Source: Clostridiisalibacter paucivorans DSM 22131 (lineage in GTDB: Bacteria; Bacillota; Clostridia; Tissierellales; Clostridiisalibacteraceae). From it: 57,948 bases of DNA. The notes under the pieces were generated by a model, which did not search any database, was not told where the DNA came from, and saw only the letters and a program-made list of their open reading frames with translations. Where the stretch lies: NCBI RefSeq assembly GCF_000620125.1, contig NZ_JHVL01000019.1:1-57948 (forward strand), written 5' to 3'. Positions 43,392 to 51,031 of this stretch are shown piece by piece. Made by a program: the position numbers and the translations under genes. The number at the start of each line of letters is the position of its first letter. The stretch's first letter is position 1.

Positions 43392-43751
43392 TTACCTCCC
43401 CCACCGGTCGCCACTCTCAGCAGTGATCTTTGAGTGGCAAGACTTACAAAGGGCCATCAGGTTACTGGTTTCATTGCCACCACCTTTTGATAAAGGGAGG
43501 ATGTGGTGGACTTCTTCTGCAGCTTTAATCCTTCCGTTCTTTTCACACTCCTCACAAAGAGGATGAGCTTTGATATAGCGGTCTCTTATTCGTTTCCAGG
43601 CCCTGCCGTATCTTTTATTGGACTTAGGATCTCGTTGGTACTGGTTGTAACGCTTCATAACAATCTTTTTATGTTCACTGCAGTACTGTCCACTGTCTGA
43701 TAGTTTGCTGCAACCGGGGTAGGCGCAGGGTCGTTTAGGTTTATATGGCAC
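43392..43751 (-). CDS. HNH endonuclease
   Basis: A 119-residue nuclease. Zinc cysteines CAYPGCSK and YCSEH occur at the N-terminus and CEECEKNGR later. The HNH core is EEVHHILPLSKGGGNETSNL with LMALCKSCHSKIT. Phage HNH proteins next to terminase help cut cos DNA. GTG at 43751 (GGAGG 7 bases upstream) is preferred to the longer frame. Confidence 0.9.
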   Translation of the reverse strand: MPYKPKRPCAYPGCSKLSDSGQYCSEHKKIVMKRYNQYQRDPKSNKRYGRAWKRIRDRYIKAHPLCEECEKNGRIKAAEEVHHILPLSKGGGNETSNLMALCKSCHSKITAESGDRWGR

Positions 43752-43826
43752 TGCTTCACCTCCTTTTGGGCATAAGAAAAGCCCTGCAGGTCGAACCCAC
43801 AAGGCTTAAGTTTATTCTTTTTGCTA

Positions 43827-43886
43827 ATTATACTATAACACAAAGGTGACTGTGGTATCTTGTTGCAAAGTGTTGCAAAGTGTGCA
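43827..43886 (-). promoter_or_regulatory. candidate late promoter with tandem 10-bp repeats
   Basis: TATAAT at 43827-43832 has no good -35. Upstream are two perfect tandem copies of TGTTGCAAAG (43861-43870, 43871-43880) and a third partial TGTGCAAA, 29-55 bases before the -10. This is where an activator would bind. The ArpU-like gene ends at 43889, just upstream, and could supply it. Confidence 0.5.
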
Positions 43887-43888
43887 AA

Positions 43889-44314
43889 TTATATTTTAAT
43901 TGGGACATCTGGAAGCACTGCATGTTTAAGGGCTGCATTGTGCCACCTATAAACCGTTGTCCTGTCAGCATCAAGTGCATCGCCTATTTGCTCCCAGGTA
44001 AAGTTATGAACGTAGCGGTAGCGTAGAACCATGCGTCCATCAGTATTAGACACTTCATTGATGACAAATCTAATCTGTTCTTTTAGGGCTATAAGATTAT
44101 CTACTTCCGCATTGATCCTTCTTTCCAAATCCATGATTCTTTCCACGCACCTTACAAATTTTGCTTCTTCGCATCTTGAAGTTTGAACTCTTTCATCCCA
44201 ACTAGGTGAGGATACACTTGTTGCCATTTCTCTTAAACTTTCCATTTCCTCAATGTTTGATTGGATTCTTTTATCTAGCCTATAGGCCTGATGCAGGTAT
44301 TCTTTTATTTTCAT
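43889..44314 (-). CDS. ArpU/DUF1492-like late transcription activator
   Basis: A 141-residue protein. Residues 1-85 are helical and charged; the C-terminus (MVLRYRYVHNFTWEQIGDAL, then RTTVYRWHNAALKHA) is a sigma region 4-like helix-turn-helix. ArpU-type proteins switch on late genes in phages of Gram-positive bacteria. Its gene lies directly before the late cluster and its start overlaps the previous stop by 4 bases. Confidence 0.75.
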   Translation of the reverse strand: MKIKEYLHQAYRLDKRIQSNIEEMESLREMATSVSSPSWDERVQTSRCEEAKFVRCVERIMDLERRINAEVDNLIALKEQIRFVINEVSNTDGRMVLRYRYVHNFTWEQIGDALDADRTTVYRWHNAALKHAVLPDVPIKI

Positions 44315-44532
44315 TCACTTACCTCCGATCTTATTTTTTCGATTAGGAAATTCCCATCAACAGAGGTAAGTTCTCTATACCAACTGGAGCGAAAGAACCT
44401 CTCCACCTCTTTTATAATCATCTTTGCTGGCTCATAATTAGATCTTTTTTCAAGTTTATTTAAAGCCCATCTATAATCTTTAACTGCCATTAAAATTATG
44501 GCATTTGCTAAATTTTCATAAGGATCAGTCAC
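44311..44532 (-). CDS. small hypothetical phage protein
   Basis: A 73-residue helical protein (DPYENLANAIILMAVKDYRW, KMIIKEVERFFRSSWYRELT). The Tyr/Arg-rich RFFRSSWY motif recurs in small proteins preceding ArpU-type genes in clostridial phages. Its function is unknown to me. It is coupled by 4-base overlaps on both sides. Confidence 0.65.
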   Translation of the reverse strand: MTDPYENLANAIILMAVKDYRWALNKLEKRSNYEPAKMIIKEVERFFRSSWYRELTSVDGNFLIEKIRSEVSE

Positions 44533-45881
44533 CTTTTCACCTCCAGTTTAGCTTTCACTGCCTCAATTAGAGAGTTTTGAGTTTTTTCTTTTTTACTCAG
44601 GGCAGCCATCACATTTTCATCAATGGTACCCTTAGCTATAATGTGGTGAATGACAACCGTGTTCTTTTGCCCCTGTCTGTAGAGACGAGCATTGGTTTGC
44701 TGGTAAAGTTCTAGAGACCAGGTCAGACCAAACCAGATCAGGGTGGATCCGCCACTTTGAAGGTTAAGTCCATGTCCTGCACTTGCTGGATGAATAACAG
44801 CTATGGGGATATTCCCTTCGTTCCACTCTTTTATATCTTTTGATGACTTTAGCTGCCTTACAGTAAATCTCTTCTGAATGCGTTCCAGATCATGTTTGTA
44901 CCAATAGGCCACAAGAACAGGTTTACCGTTGGCCCCTTCAATTAGATCTTCAAGGGCATCAAGTTTTCTATCATGAATGACATGCGTCTTGTTCTCGTTA
45001 TCATAGACAGCGCCATTCGCCATTTGAAGAAGCTTTCCTGAAAGGACTGCAGCATTTATAGCATCTATCTCACTATCACCTAACTTAGTGACCATGTCTT
45101 CTTTAAAGCTTGAATACACCTTCAACTCCTTTTCATTCATAGAAACCGGCACCTTGTTTATGACGCATTCTGGCATTTTAAGATAATCGATAGATTTCAT
45201 GGAAATGGTGATGTCCGATATTTGCTCATAGATTTTATCTTCTGCTCCTGGTATGGGCTTATATGAAAAGATGATCTGACCATTTCGTTTATCCGGTTTA
45301 AAGTATGCATTTCTATAGTGGGTTATATATCTACCGAGTCTTTGGCCCATATCAAGAATTCGAAACTCTGCCCATAGGTCCATAAGTCCATTTGTTGAAG
45401 GTGTTCCAGTAAGCCCTACTATTCTTTTTACTTTGGGCCTTACTTTTAAAAGACTTTTAAAGCGCTTAGCACTATAAGATTTAAAGGATGATAATTCATC
45501 AATAACCACCATATCAAAATCAAAAGGAATGCCACTTTTACTTATAAGCCAGTCTACATTTTCACGATTAATAATATAAACCATGGCCCTTTTCATAAGA
45601 GCTTCTTTTCTTTCTTTTTCAGTTCCCACTGCTACTGAGTAGGGTAAGCCTTTTAGATGGTCCCATTTTTTGATTTCTGCAGGCCAAGTATCTCTAGCGA
45701 CTCTTAGGGGAGCTATAATCAGTACTTTTCTGATTTCAAATCTATCAAGGCATAGATCAAATATTGCAGATAAGCTTATCACGCTTTTTCCAAGACCCAT
45801 TTCAAGAAAAACCGCAGATATTGGATGGGATAAGATAAAATCCATTGCATAGCTTTGATACTCATGAGGATTGTATTTCAT
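44529..45881 (-). CDS. SNF2-family DEAD/H helicase
   Basis: A 450-residue superfamily 2 ATPase. Motif I: FLEMGLGKSVISL (about 30); motif II: VIDELSSFK in place of DEAH; motif III: GLTGTPSTNG; motif VI: QTNARLYRQGQ. It remodels or unwinds DNA in phage replication or recombination. ATG at 45881 with GGAGGG 7 bases upstream is chosen; it overlaps the VRR-NUC gene by 20 bases, a common pairing. Confidence 0.9.
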   Translation of the reverse strand: MKYNPHEYQSYAMDFILSHPISAVFLEMGLGKSVISLSAIFDLCLDRFEIRKVLIIAPLRVARDTWPAEIKKWDHLKGLPYSVAVGTEKERKEALMKRAMVYIINRENVDWLISKSGIPFDFDMVVIDELSSFKSYSAKRFKSLLKVRPKVKRIVGLTGTPSTNGLMDLWAEFRILDMGQRLGRYITHYRNAYFKPDKRNGQIIFSYKPIPGAEDKIYEQISDITISMKSIDYLKMPECVINKVPVSMNEKELKVYSSFKEDMVTKLGDSEIDAINAAVLSGKLLQMANGAVYDNENKTHVIHDRKLDALEDLIEGANGKPVLVAYWYKHDLERIQKRFTVRQLKSSKDIKEWNEGNIPIAVIHPASAGHGLNLQSGGSTLIWFGLTWSLELYQQTNARLYRQGQKNTVVIHHIIAKGTIDENVMAALSKKEKTQNSLIEAVKAKLEVKR

Positions 45882-46143
45882 CAAGCACCCCTCCAATCTG
45901 ATCTACACCATCAATGCAGTAGACCAAAAAACCTAACGCTTCCAGTTGCCTTTTTCGTCTTACCTGCAGAGGCCGCATCTTTTTACCCGGTGCTTTTAAT
46001 TCAACAAAGGCCATTCTTGCCATGGGAAGAAGTACAATCCTATCTGGCACACCATCAAACCCTGGACTAGTGAATTTAAGGGCCATACCTCCCATAGCTT
46101 TTACTGCTTTTACTAGTTTTTGCTCTATATATTTTTCAGTCAT
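45862..46143 (-). CDS. VRR-NUC nuclease
   Basis: A 93-residue minimal PD-(D/E)XK nuclease. KYIEQKLVKAVKAMGG supplies the first Glu, DGVPDRIVL the Asp and FVELKAPGK the E-x-K. VRR-NUC domains in phages accompany SNF2 helicases and may resolve branched DNA. ATG at 46143 has GGGAGG 7 bases upstream. Confidence 0.88.
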   Translation of the reverse strand: MTEKYIEQKLVKAVKAMGGMALKFTSPGFDGVPDRIVLLPMARMAFVELKAPGKKMRPLQVRRKRQLEALGFLVYCIDGVDQIGGVLDEIQSS

Positions 46144-46187
46144 TTTTTTTCCTCCCATCTGACACAAGAATCACAAGTTCACAACTA

Positions 46188-46269
46188 TTCCCCTATATTT
46201 ACTTACGCGCGTGCGCTCACAGGTATTTACTATGTGCTTTTAAGAAAAAGCATTTTGAATATAAGGGAA
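46188..46269. repeat. long inverted repeat between VapE and VRR-NUC genes
   Basis: TTCCCCTATATT (46188-46199) pairs with AATATAAGGGAA (46258-46269), 12 bp with one G-U on the transcript. An inner GCTTTT/AAAAGC hairpin lies at about 46236-46252. A TTGTG triplet repeat flanks it. It could be a transcript structure or a binding site. Confidence 0.45.
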
Positions 46270-46292
46270 AATCTTGTGTTGTGTTGTGTTCA

Positions 46293-48641
46293 TCATTTCC
46301 CGTATTGGTAGAGTCGTTGCCTGCCATAAATCGGCAAACGCTTAATACTACTGGTACGTTCCCAACCAGGAATCTGGGCCATAAGGGCAGCAATCTGGTA
46401 GCTATCTGTAGCCTTTAACTCTGAAAGGTTCCTATTAAGACATTCGCACCATATCTCAGCATTGCTTACCTCAGTTCGGGTAATCGTCCCAGTACGCTCT
46501 AAGCTTCCAAACTCACTGCCATTTAGGTAGTTGCGGCGGGAGTATAGATCCATGCTATCCCAGTCATCTGGTAATTTTGTATTCAGGTACTCTTCCACCA
46601 TACCAACACGCTCATCAGCTTCCATGGCACCCTTTTGCGCTTTTTCAGCTTCCTCTAGAACGTCTCCCTCCAGATACAGCTTTTCACCTGACTTCCATAT
46701 TTCTTTGGCTTCCGCCCAGAACTGGCGCCTATATTCTTCAGTGAAGTACCAAGACTTTTTCTGTTTTTTCTGGTGAACTTTTATAATCCAGAAGCGTCGG
46801 TTACCTGTAATATCACGAAGGTATCCACGCTCACCATTAACTGTTGCGATGATGATGCACTGCCTTGGATGACTTTCAACTACTCTGCCATAAGATGGCC
46901 TGTACTTATCATCTGATGTGGAGAGGAATGCCTTTACTTTTTCAATGTCAGCTTTTTTCATACCGGCAAGTTCACCAATCTCTACCACCCAGAAGCCTTG
47001 AAGTTTCTCAGCACCTGATTTATCGTCCATATCAGTAAGAGACAAGGTTTCTGAATAATAATCTGATGAGACTAGGTCTTTTACAATAGTACTTTTTCCA
47101 ATACCCTGATCTCCATCAAGCACAGGTACGCAGTCGAATTTAATGCCTGGAACATAAATACGAGCTACTGCAGCTGCAAAGGTCTTACGAGTCACAGTGC
47201 GGATATATTCCGTATCATCTGCTTTTAGATATTTAATAAAGAGATCTTCCACGCGTTTTACACCATCCCAAGCTGGCAGCGCATTTAGATAATCCCTAAC
47301 TGGGTGGAACCGCCTGTCATCAGCTACTTTTGTAAAAGCCACATCATGGTTTCTACTTGAGAATGGAAGGTAGCGGATATCAATAACCGACTTAAGCTGG
47401 GCTGTATCAGCATCTCTCCAGAAAGCATTGCCTTCTGGTCTTCCCCAAGGAAGTGGACCCTTCACCTGGATTCGATTGGCCATCTCGTTAAAGGCAAAGC
47501 CCCTAAAATCAGGATCGTTATTAAGAATTAGGTTTAAGTTGTAGACGCTATTTTCCAGCACTTGGCTTCGGGGCTGGTATCTAAGTTTCTTCGTCCAGTC
47601 TCCATCAATATTTTCAAAGTCCACTTCCGCTTCAGTTAATCTTTCAGCAGTAGCTTGCTTTTTCACGTCTTCATCCTTCATGGCAAACTCGCACATTTTT
47701 TTAAAGGATGCTTTATCATCACCATCTCCAAACTTATGAGTACGAACAATATCAAAGGCGTTACAAAGAACTAAATATGCAGGGTCTTTGGCATGGTGAC
47801 TATAAACGAATTTACCACCTTCAATAATTTCAACACCAGCCATGCTGCTTGACTCAGTAAGGTGGTATCTATTTCCATTTTCTGTAGGCTGGTATATATC
47901 GTGAAGAAATTTATCTAGTGCTTTTGTTATAGGGAAATAGACCCTGTTAAAAAGTCCGACAATACCGTCCTTTTCAAGAGGATCTTCCACCTTCTTATAG
48001 CTTGCTGTGTTGGCCTTACTCTCCCTAGATGATGTGGGCAGTCTTGTAGGGTCTGTCCACTGGGGATGAGCTGTTAATATTTCATCTGGATCAAGCCAGG
48101 CCTTATCCACTTCTTTATAAACAAAGTGTCCATTTGAAGATGTGCTGGGCCAATACATCAGCTGATTAGGTTGATAGGAGCATTCATCAAAGTTGTCCAT
48201 GCCAAGCATCTCTGCCAGATATCTTGAAACTGCAACAAATTCTTCAGGCGTCACATCTCTTGTTAGTGGGAAAACCAGCCTGACTCTTGGACTGTCTTCT
48301 GTACTGCTGTGTGTGGTATACAGGGCCGATGTATAGGGCGCTCTAGACTCATAATTATCTAGAAAGTCTTTATCAATCTTGTCCCCATCTAGGGCAATCA
48401 TAGAACGCAGGTCTACCGCGTCAATTTTTCTTCTCCCATCCTTTAACTCACCAGCAACAAAACCTCCATGATCCTTGGCATTGTCCTTTTGTGATTTACT
48501 GAACTTGGCATATTCTTCAGCAGACTCCGTTGTTCTAATAGGAACTTTTAATCTTTCCTTTAAATCTTCAAAGGTGATTGTTTTATTGACCCATTTCTTT
48601 GCTTGCCGGCTATTTCCGTAGGCAATGGCTAGATTACGCAC
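46293..48641 (-). CDS. VapE-family replication ATPase with primase-like N-terminus
   Basis: A 782-residue protein. The C-terminal VapE ATPase has GDQGIGKSTIVKDLV (Walker A, about 510), LQGFWVVEIGELAGM (Walker B) and IATVNGERGYLRDITGNRRF (sensor and arginine finger region). The N-terminal 250 residues (MIALDGDKIDKDFLDNYESR, TSALYTTHSS) look like a primase/polymerase-type domain. It is likely the replication helicase/primase of the phage. It overlaps the DUF7768-like gene by 13 bases. Confidence 0.88.
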   Translation of the reverse strand: MRNLAIAYGNSRQAKKWVNKTITFEDLKERLKVPIRTTESAEEYAKFSKSQKDNAKDHGGFVAGELKDGRRKIDAVDLRSMIALDGDKIDKDFLDNYESRAPYTSALYTTHSSTEDSPRVRLVFPLTRDVTPEEFVAVSRYLAEMLGMDNFDECSYQPNQLMYWPSTSSNGHFVYKEVDKAWLDPDEILTAHPQWTDPTRLPTSSRESKANTASYKKVEDPLEKDGIVGLFNRVYFPITKALDKFLHDIYQPTENGNRYHLTESSSMAGVEIIEGGKFVYSHHAKDPAYLVLCNAFDIVRTHKFGDGDDKASFKKMCEFAMKDEDVKKQATAERLTEAEVDFENIDGDWTKKLRYQPRSQVLENSVYNLNLILNNDPDFRGFAFNEMANRIQVKGPLPWGRPEGNAFWRDADTAQLKSVIDIRYLPFSSRNHDVAFTKVADDRRFHPVRDYLNALPAWDGVKRVEDLFIKYLKADDTEYIRTVTRKTFAAAVARIYVPGIKFDCVPVLDGDQGIGKSTIVKDLVSSDYYSETLSLTDMDDKSGAEKLQGFWVVEIGELAGMKKADIEKVKAFLSTSDDKYRPSYGRVVESHPRQCIIIATVNGERGYLRDITGNRRFWIIKVHQKKQKKSWYFTEEYRRQFWAEAKEIWKSGEKLYLEGDVLEEAEKAQKGAMEADERVGMVEEYLNTKLPDDWDSMDLYSRRNYLNGSEFGSLERTGTITRTEVSNAEIWCECLNRNLSELKATDSYQIAALMAQIPGWERTSSIKRLPIYGRQRLYQYGK

Positions 48642-49072
48642 TTAGCATCCACCTCCTCAAAATCTTTATTGAAATATCTAACACGCTGCTTTCGTTTATT
48701 TGCCTTTTCTATTTCAATACGCATACCTCTTGAAATGGTGTCACCAAGAACCCATACTTCCTGGCATTTACCCATAAGGATGATGTCCATGAAAATGGCG
48801 AGTTCTCTTTCTTCTTCATTTGTATCATCCATAAACTGCGGAAACATAAGATGCGGAGCCAGAGGAATATTCCCCTTTTCTAAGGCAAAACGACAAAATT
48901 TCTGTGCACGTTTAACATTTCCTTCGATATCTCCACTAAAGGGTGAACATATATATACAAGAGGTCTAAAGGCGGGTTTTAATGCAGCCTTCTCGTCTTT
49001 AGTAATATTGGTGAGCGCTTCAAAAGGAGTCGGGTCATGGTAGCCTTCTGAATTATATTTATTTATGCTCAT
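48629..49072 (-). CDS. DUF4406/DUF7768 nucleoside deoxyribosyltransferase-like protein
   Basis: A 147-residue Rossmann-like protein. PLVYICSPFSGDIEGNVKRA and PLAPHLMFPQFMDD with LGDTISRGMRIEIEKA match this family, related to nucleoside 2-deoxyribosyltransferases. The characteristic catalytic Glu may be in RIEIE. It may alter nucleotide pools. ATG at 49072 with GGGGAGG 8 bases upstream is preferred. Confidence 0.75.
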   Translation of the reverse strand: MSINKYNSEGYHDPTPFEALTNITKDEKAALKPAFRPLVYICSPFSGDIEGNVKRAQKFCRFALEKGNIPLAPHLMFPQFMDDTNEEERELAIFMDIILMGKCQEVWVLGDTISRGMRIEIEKANKRKQRVRYFNKDFEEVDAKCVI

Positions 49073-49280
49073 AAGACTTGCCTCCCCTCTTAATTTTTTT
49101 GCTGCACGATTCACAGTATACTGCTGTGCCAAAAAGATCACTCTCACCATCGCTTAGAATTACCCCTATATCTACAGAGACCTCAGTGCCACAATTAGGG
49201 CAGTAGCAAAATACATTTTCATCTGTAATTTCTACAGTTATCTCCATGGAATCATTAAGTCTTTCTTTCACATAAAACAT
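49059..49280 (-). CDS. small zinc-ribbon phage protein
   Basis: A 73-residue protein with two CxxC knuckles, CYCPNCGTEVSVD and YCESCSKKIKRGG, separated by an acidic linker. It is probably DNA- or protein-binding. ATG at 49280 follows GGAGGG by 5 bases. The function is unknown. Confidence 0.7.
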   Translation of the reverse strand: MFYVKERLNDSMEITVEITDENVFCYCPNCGTEVSVDIGVILSDGESDLFGTAVYCESCSKKIKRGGKSYEHK

Positions 49281-49291
49281 AGTAGCCCTCC

Positions 49292-49954
49292 TTAGTTCTT
49301 TTCTAATTGTGTCTTGTACCATTCCAGATGACGCTTGCGCTGCTGATAGTCTGGAACAGCTACCAATAGACCAACATCAACTTTTTGCAAAGCTTCTAGC
49401 ATCGTAATCTGCTCATCAGATAAATATGGTCTGATGCTTTTTCCTTTTTCAATTCCATTTGCCAATCTAAATTGCTTAGCTGACATTCCTACAACGATGC
49501 GATTTAACATGTCACATTCATTACTAAAGTGATATGGCTTTGGATTTTCATGCAGCAATTTTATGTTTGCTGTTAATAGTGGAAATTCTTGTCTTGCAGA
49601 CACAAGGGTTTTAATGAAACTTTCCATCTCGTTGAACCTACGAATATAAAGCTCTTTAAACTTCATTGCTTTTTGCCCTGTGTATCCCATGACCAGCATT
49701 GTGAAACCATCACGAGTCATGAAATAGCAAGGTAGCTTTCTACCTGTACTGTCCTTGTAGAAACTTGACTTAAAATTAGAGTGAATAAAATTTTCACTCA
49801 GCCCAGATTTGGGCTCAGTAATTCTTGTAATATCTCGCAGGACGTGTTTGTGTTGTTTTTCAAAGAACTCTGCTACAAATAAACTGTCAACTCTTGCCGT
49901 ATCATGGGTGTCGGCAAATACACCATATTTGTCTTTAGGTATTAATTCTCTCAT
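49292..49954 (-). CDS. Rha-family phage regulatory protein
   Basis: A 220-residue regulator. RVDSLFVAEFFEKQHKHVLR, NFKSSFYKDSTGRKLPCYFM and TRDGFTMLVMGYTGQKAMKFK form the pRha domain, known as a phage regulator that interferes with growth in IHF-deficient hosts. The C-terminal half is a different helical domain. It is the second gene of the early transcript, preceded by a GGCTAC-loop hairpin. Confidence 0.85.
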   Translation of the reverse strand: MRELIPKDKYGVFADTHDTARVDSLFVAEFFEKQHKHVLRDITRITEPKSGLSENFIHSNFKSSFYKDSTGRKLPCYFMTRDGFTMLVMGYTGQKAMKFKELYIRRFNEMESFIKTLVSARQEFPLLTANIKLLHENPKPYHFSNECDMLNRIVVGMSAKQFRLANGIEKGKSIRPYLSDEQITMLEALQKVDVGLLVAVPDYQQRKRHLEWYKTQLEKN

Positions 49955-49991
49955 CAGAATTACCTCCTTAATTTTTTTGAAGGTTTTGACC

Positions 49992-50030
49992 CTTCTAAGT
50001 GGTAGCCTTAGGAAGAAGTCAAATCTGACG
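49992..50030 (-). promoter_or_regulatory. GGCTAC-loop hairpin, copy 3
   Basis: On the minus strand GTCAGATTTGA leads to CTTCT (50014-50018), a loop with AAGGCTACCA, and AGAAG (49992-49996). The stem bases differ from copies 1 and 2 but pairing is preserved. It begins inside the stop region of the sigma-like gene and precedes the Rha gene. Confidence 0.5.
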
Positions 50031-50591
50031 GTTTTTATATTCTTTTTGAAGTTTTATTGTTGCCCGCTTTAATTTCTGAGTGATATTATTTTCATCAGCT
50101 CCTATAGTTCTTGCATATTCACGTATAGAAATGCCATTTATGCGAACTGCAATAAAAGCATCTGCCCACTCTGGTTTCTTAACTAAGACTTCTCGGATCC
50201 ACCCAGTGATTTCTTCATTTTCATAGTCTCTACTTCGTGAATCTTCATCAGATGAAGTGCACAGATAGTCCATAATGTTAAAGGATTTATCATCTGGTTC
50301 TGCCTGGATATATCCTGCTTTGCCGTTCATTTTCTTCATCTTAGGAGTAGCATCGATATGTCTGGTTTCTCTTCTCCAACCGTTGTATTCACGCTTGTTG
50401 ATAAGGTCAAATACTTCTTGTACCGTTTCACAGCGTTTAACCTCATCTTTCTTTTCAGGCTTAGCCTCCGCAAGACGCTGCTCATAGTCGATGTCTAGCA
50501 TTAAGCTGTAATCACCATCTGGGATTTCGATGGTGGTGTAGAACTTGTGGCCGTTTTTGATGTTGTCTTCATACAGTACTTTAATCTTCAT
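50019..50591 (-). CDS. sigma-factor-like phage early protein
   Basis: A 190-residue protein. The N-terminal part (KIKVLYEDNIKNGHKFYTTI) is a conserved beta domain of unknown role. The C-terminus (WADAFIAVRINGISIREYAR, then ADENNITQKLKRATIKLQ) resembles sigma-70 region 4. It may recruit RNA polymerase to phage promoters. ATG at 50591 uses AAGGAG, which is buried in a strong hairpin (50595-50630); the 28 codons before it are leader RNA, not protein. Confidence 0.75.
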   Translation of the reverse strand: MKIKVLYEDNIKNGHKFYTTIEIPDGDYSLMLDIDYEQRLAEAKPEKKDEVKRCETVQEVFDLINKREYNGWRRETRHIDATPKMKKMNGKAGYIQAEPDDKSFNIMDYLCTSSDEDSRSRDYENEEITGWIREVLVKKPEWADAFIAVRINGISIREYARTIGADENNITQKLKRATIKLQKEYKNRQI

Positions 50592-50594
50592 TTT

Positions 50595-50630
50595 GTACTC
50601 CTTTCCGTCCGGGCATTGACGGCGGAGTAC
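50595..50630 (-). promoter_or_regulatory. hairpin covering the ribosome site of the first early gene
   Basis: GTACTCC and GGAGTAC (50624-50630 with 50595-50601) form a perfect 7-bp outer stem, with an inner CCGTC/GACGG stem. The Shine-Dalgarno GGAG is inside the outer stem, 4 bases from the start codon. Translation should need this stem to open. Confidence 0.65.
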
Positions 50631-50820
50631 AAAAAGAGCCTGTGGCGAAGATGACCACAGACTCCACGTGTCCAAAATTGGGCGCAGGAAATCACGGTGG
50701 GTGCATCTTCATTCCAAACACAGTCTTTATCACTGTGTTCTGAACTCTTATGCATCCCGCCGTCCTAATGCGCATCTCGGACATTGAGATTGATTTTCAG
50801 GAGGTTTGTCTCCTGTTATG
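50631..50820 (-). ncRNA. candidate structured leader/non-coding RNA with intrinsic terminator
   Basis: In transcript order: CAGGAG/CTCCTG (50798-50815), ATCTC/GAGAT (50774-50790), then a rod closed by GCGCA/TGCGC (50682-50686 with 50769-50773). The rod continues through GG/CC, ACGG/CCGT, GGG/CCC and TGCAT/ATGCA (with one bulge), TTC/GAA and an AACACAGT/ACTGTGTT tip (50717-50739). A GAGTCTGTGG/CCACAGGCTC stem followed by TTTTT (50631-50664) is a classical terminator. It could be an independent small RNA or an attenuator of the early operon. No known family was recognised. Confidence 0.55.
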
Positions 50821-50826
50821 GTAATG

Positions 50827-50869
50827 ATAATACTTTTGCTCTTTTTGCCCGTTGAACAAACTTCAACGG
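50827..50869 (-). promoter_or_regulatory. early promoter and inner 21-bp inverted repeat
   Basis: CCGTTGAA-N5-TTCAACGG (50849-50869) is a perfect 8-bp inverted repeat. TATTAT (50827-50832) in minus direction would place the transcript start near 50820. The -35 position falls inside the repeat and is poor, so the site may bind an activator or repressor. Confidence 0.55.
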
Positions 50870-50946
50870 TAAAAGAACATTATTTACTGCTTCTATTCTT
50901 GATAACTATCAAATTGCTATGAAATCGCACATTATTTGGTTAATAT

Positions 50947-50967
50947 CCGTTGAAGAAAGTTCAACAA
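50947..50967. promoter_or_regulatory. outer 21-bp inverted repeat
   Basis: CCGTTGAA-GAAAG-TTCAACAA matches the inner site in arm sequence and spacer length except for the last two bases. The two centres are 98 bases apart. A TTGATA-TATCAA inverted repeat lies between them (about 50908-50921). Confidence 0.55.
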
Positions 50968-50981
50968 AAATAATTTTGAGC

Positions 50982-51017
50982 AAAAAAAAAAGACCAGACT
51001 TTGTTTAAGTCTGATCT
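50982..51017 (-). terminator. terminator after hsdR
   Basis: AGATCAGACTT and AAGTCTGGTCT (51017-51007 with 51001-50991) form an 11-bp stem with a short loop, followed by nine or more T. It insulates the prophage leader from hsdR transcription. Confidence 0.85.
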
Positions 51018-51031
51018 TTCATAGAATATAT

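Larger units (their letters stand above)
15780..50970 (-). mobile_element. siphovirus-type prophage with serine recombinases
   Basis: All modules of an HK97-like long-tailed phage are present with no broken gene: packaging, capsid, tail with gpG/gpGT, holin and amidase, PolA-type replication, VapE/VRR-NUC/SNF2, regulators and integration. The left end is placed outside the recombinase operon and the right end between the hsdR terminator and the outer 21-bp inverted repeat. I could not identify the short core repeat expected for serine-recombinase attachment sites, so both limits are approximate. Confidence 0.8.

Noticed and set aside
50697..50788. 31-codon frame starting MSEMRIRTAG inside the structured RNA
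   Set aside because: No ribosome site, ends in the rod; pairing pattern explains the sequence better.
50748..50879. Open minus frame encoding ITGDKPPENQSQCPRCALGRRDA, zinc-knuckle-like
   Set aside because: No ATG, GTG or TTG start in frame, and it overlaps the inverted repeat, promoter and RNA stems; coding is not supported without homologues.
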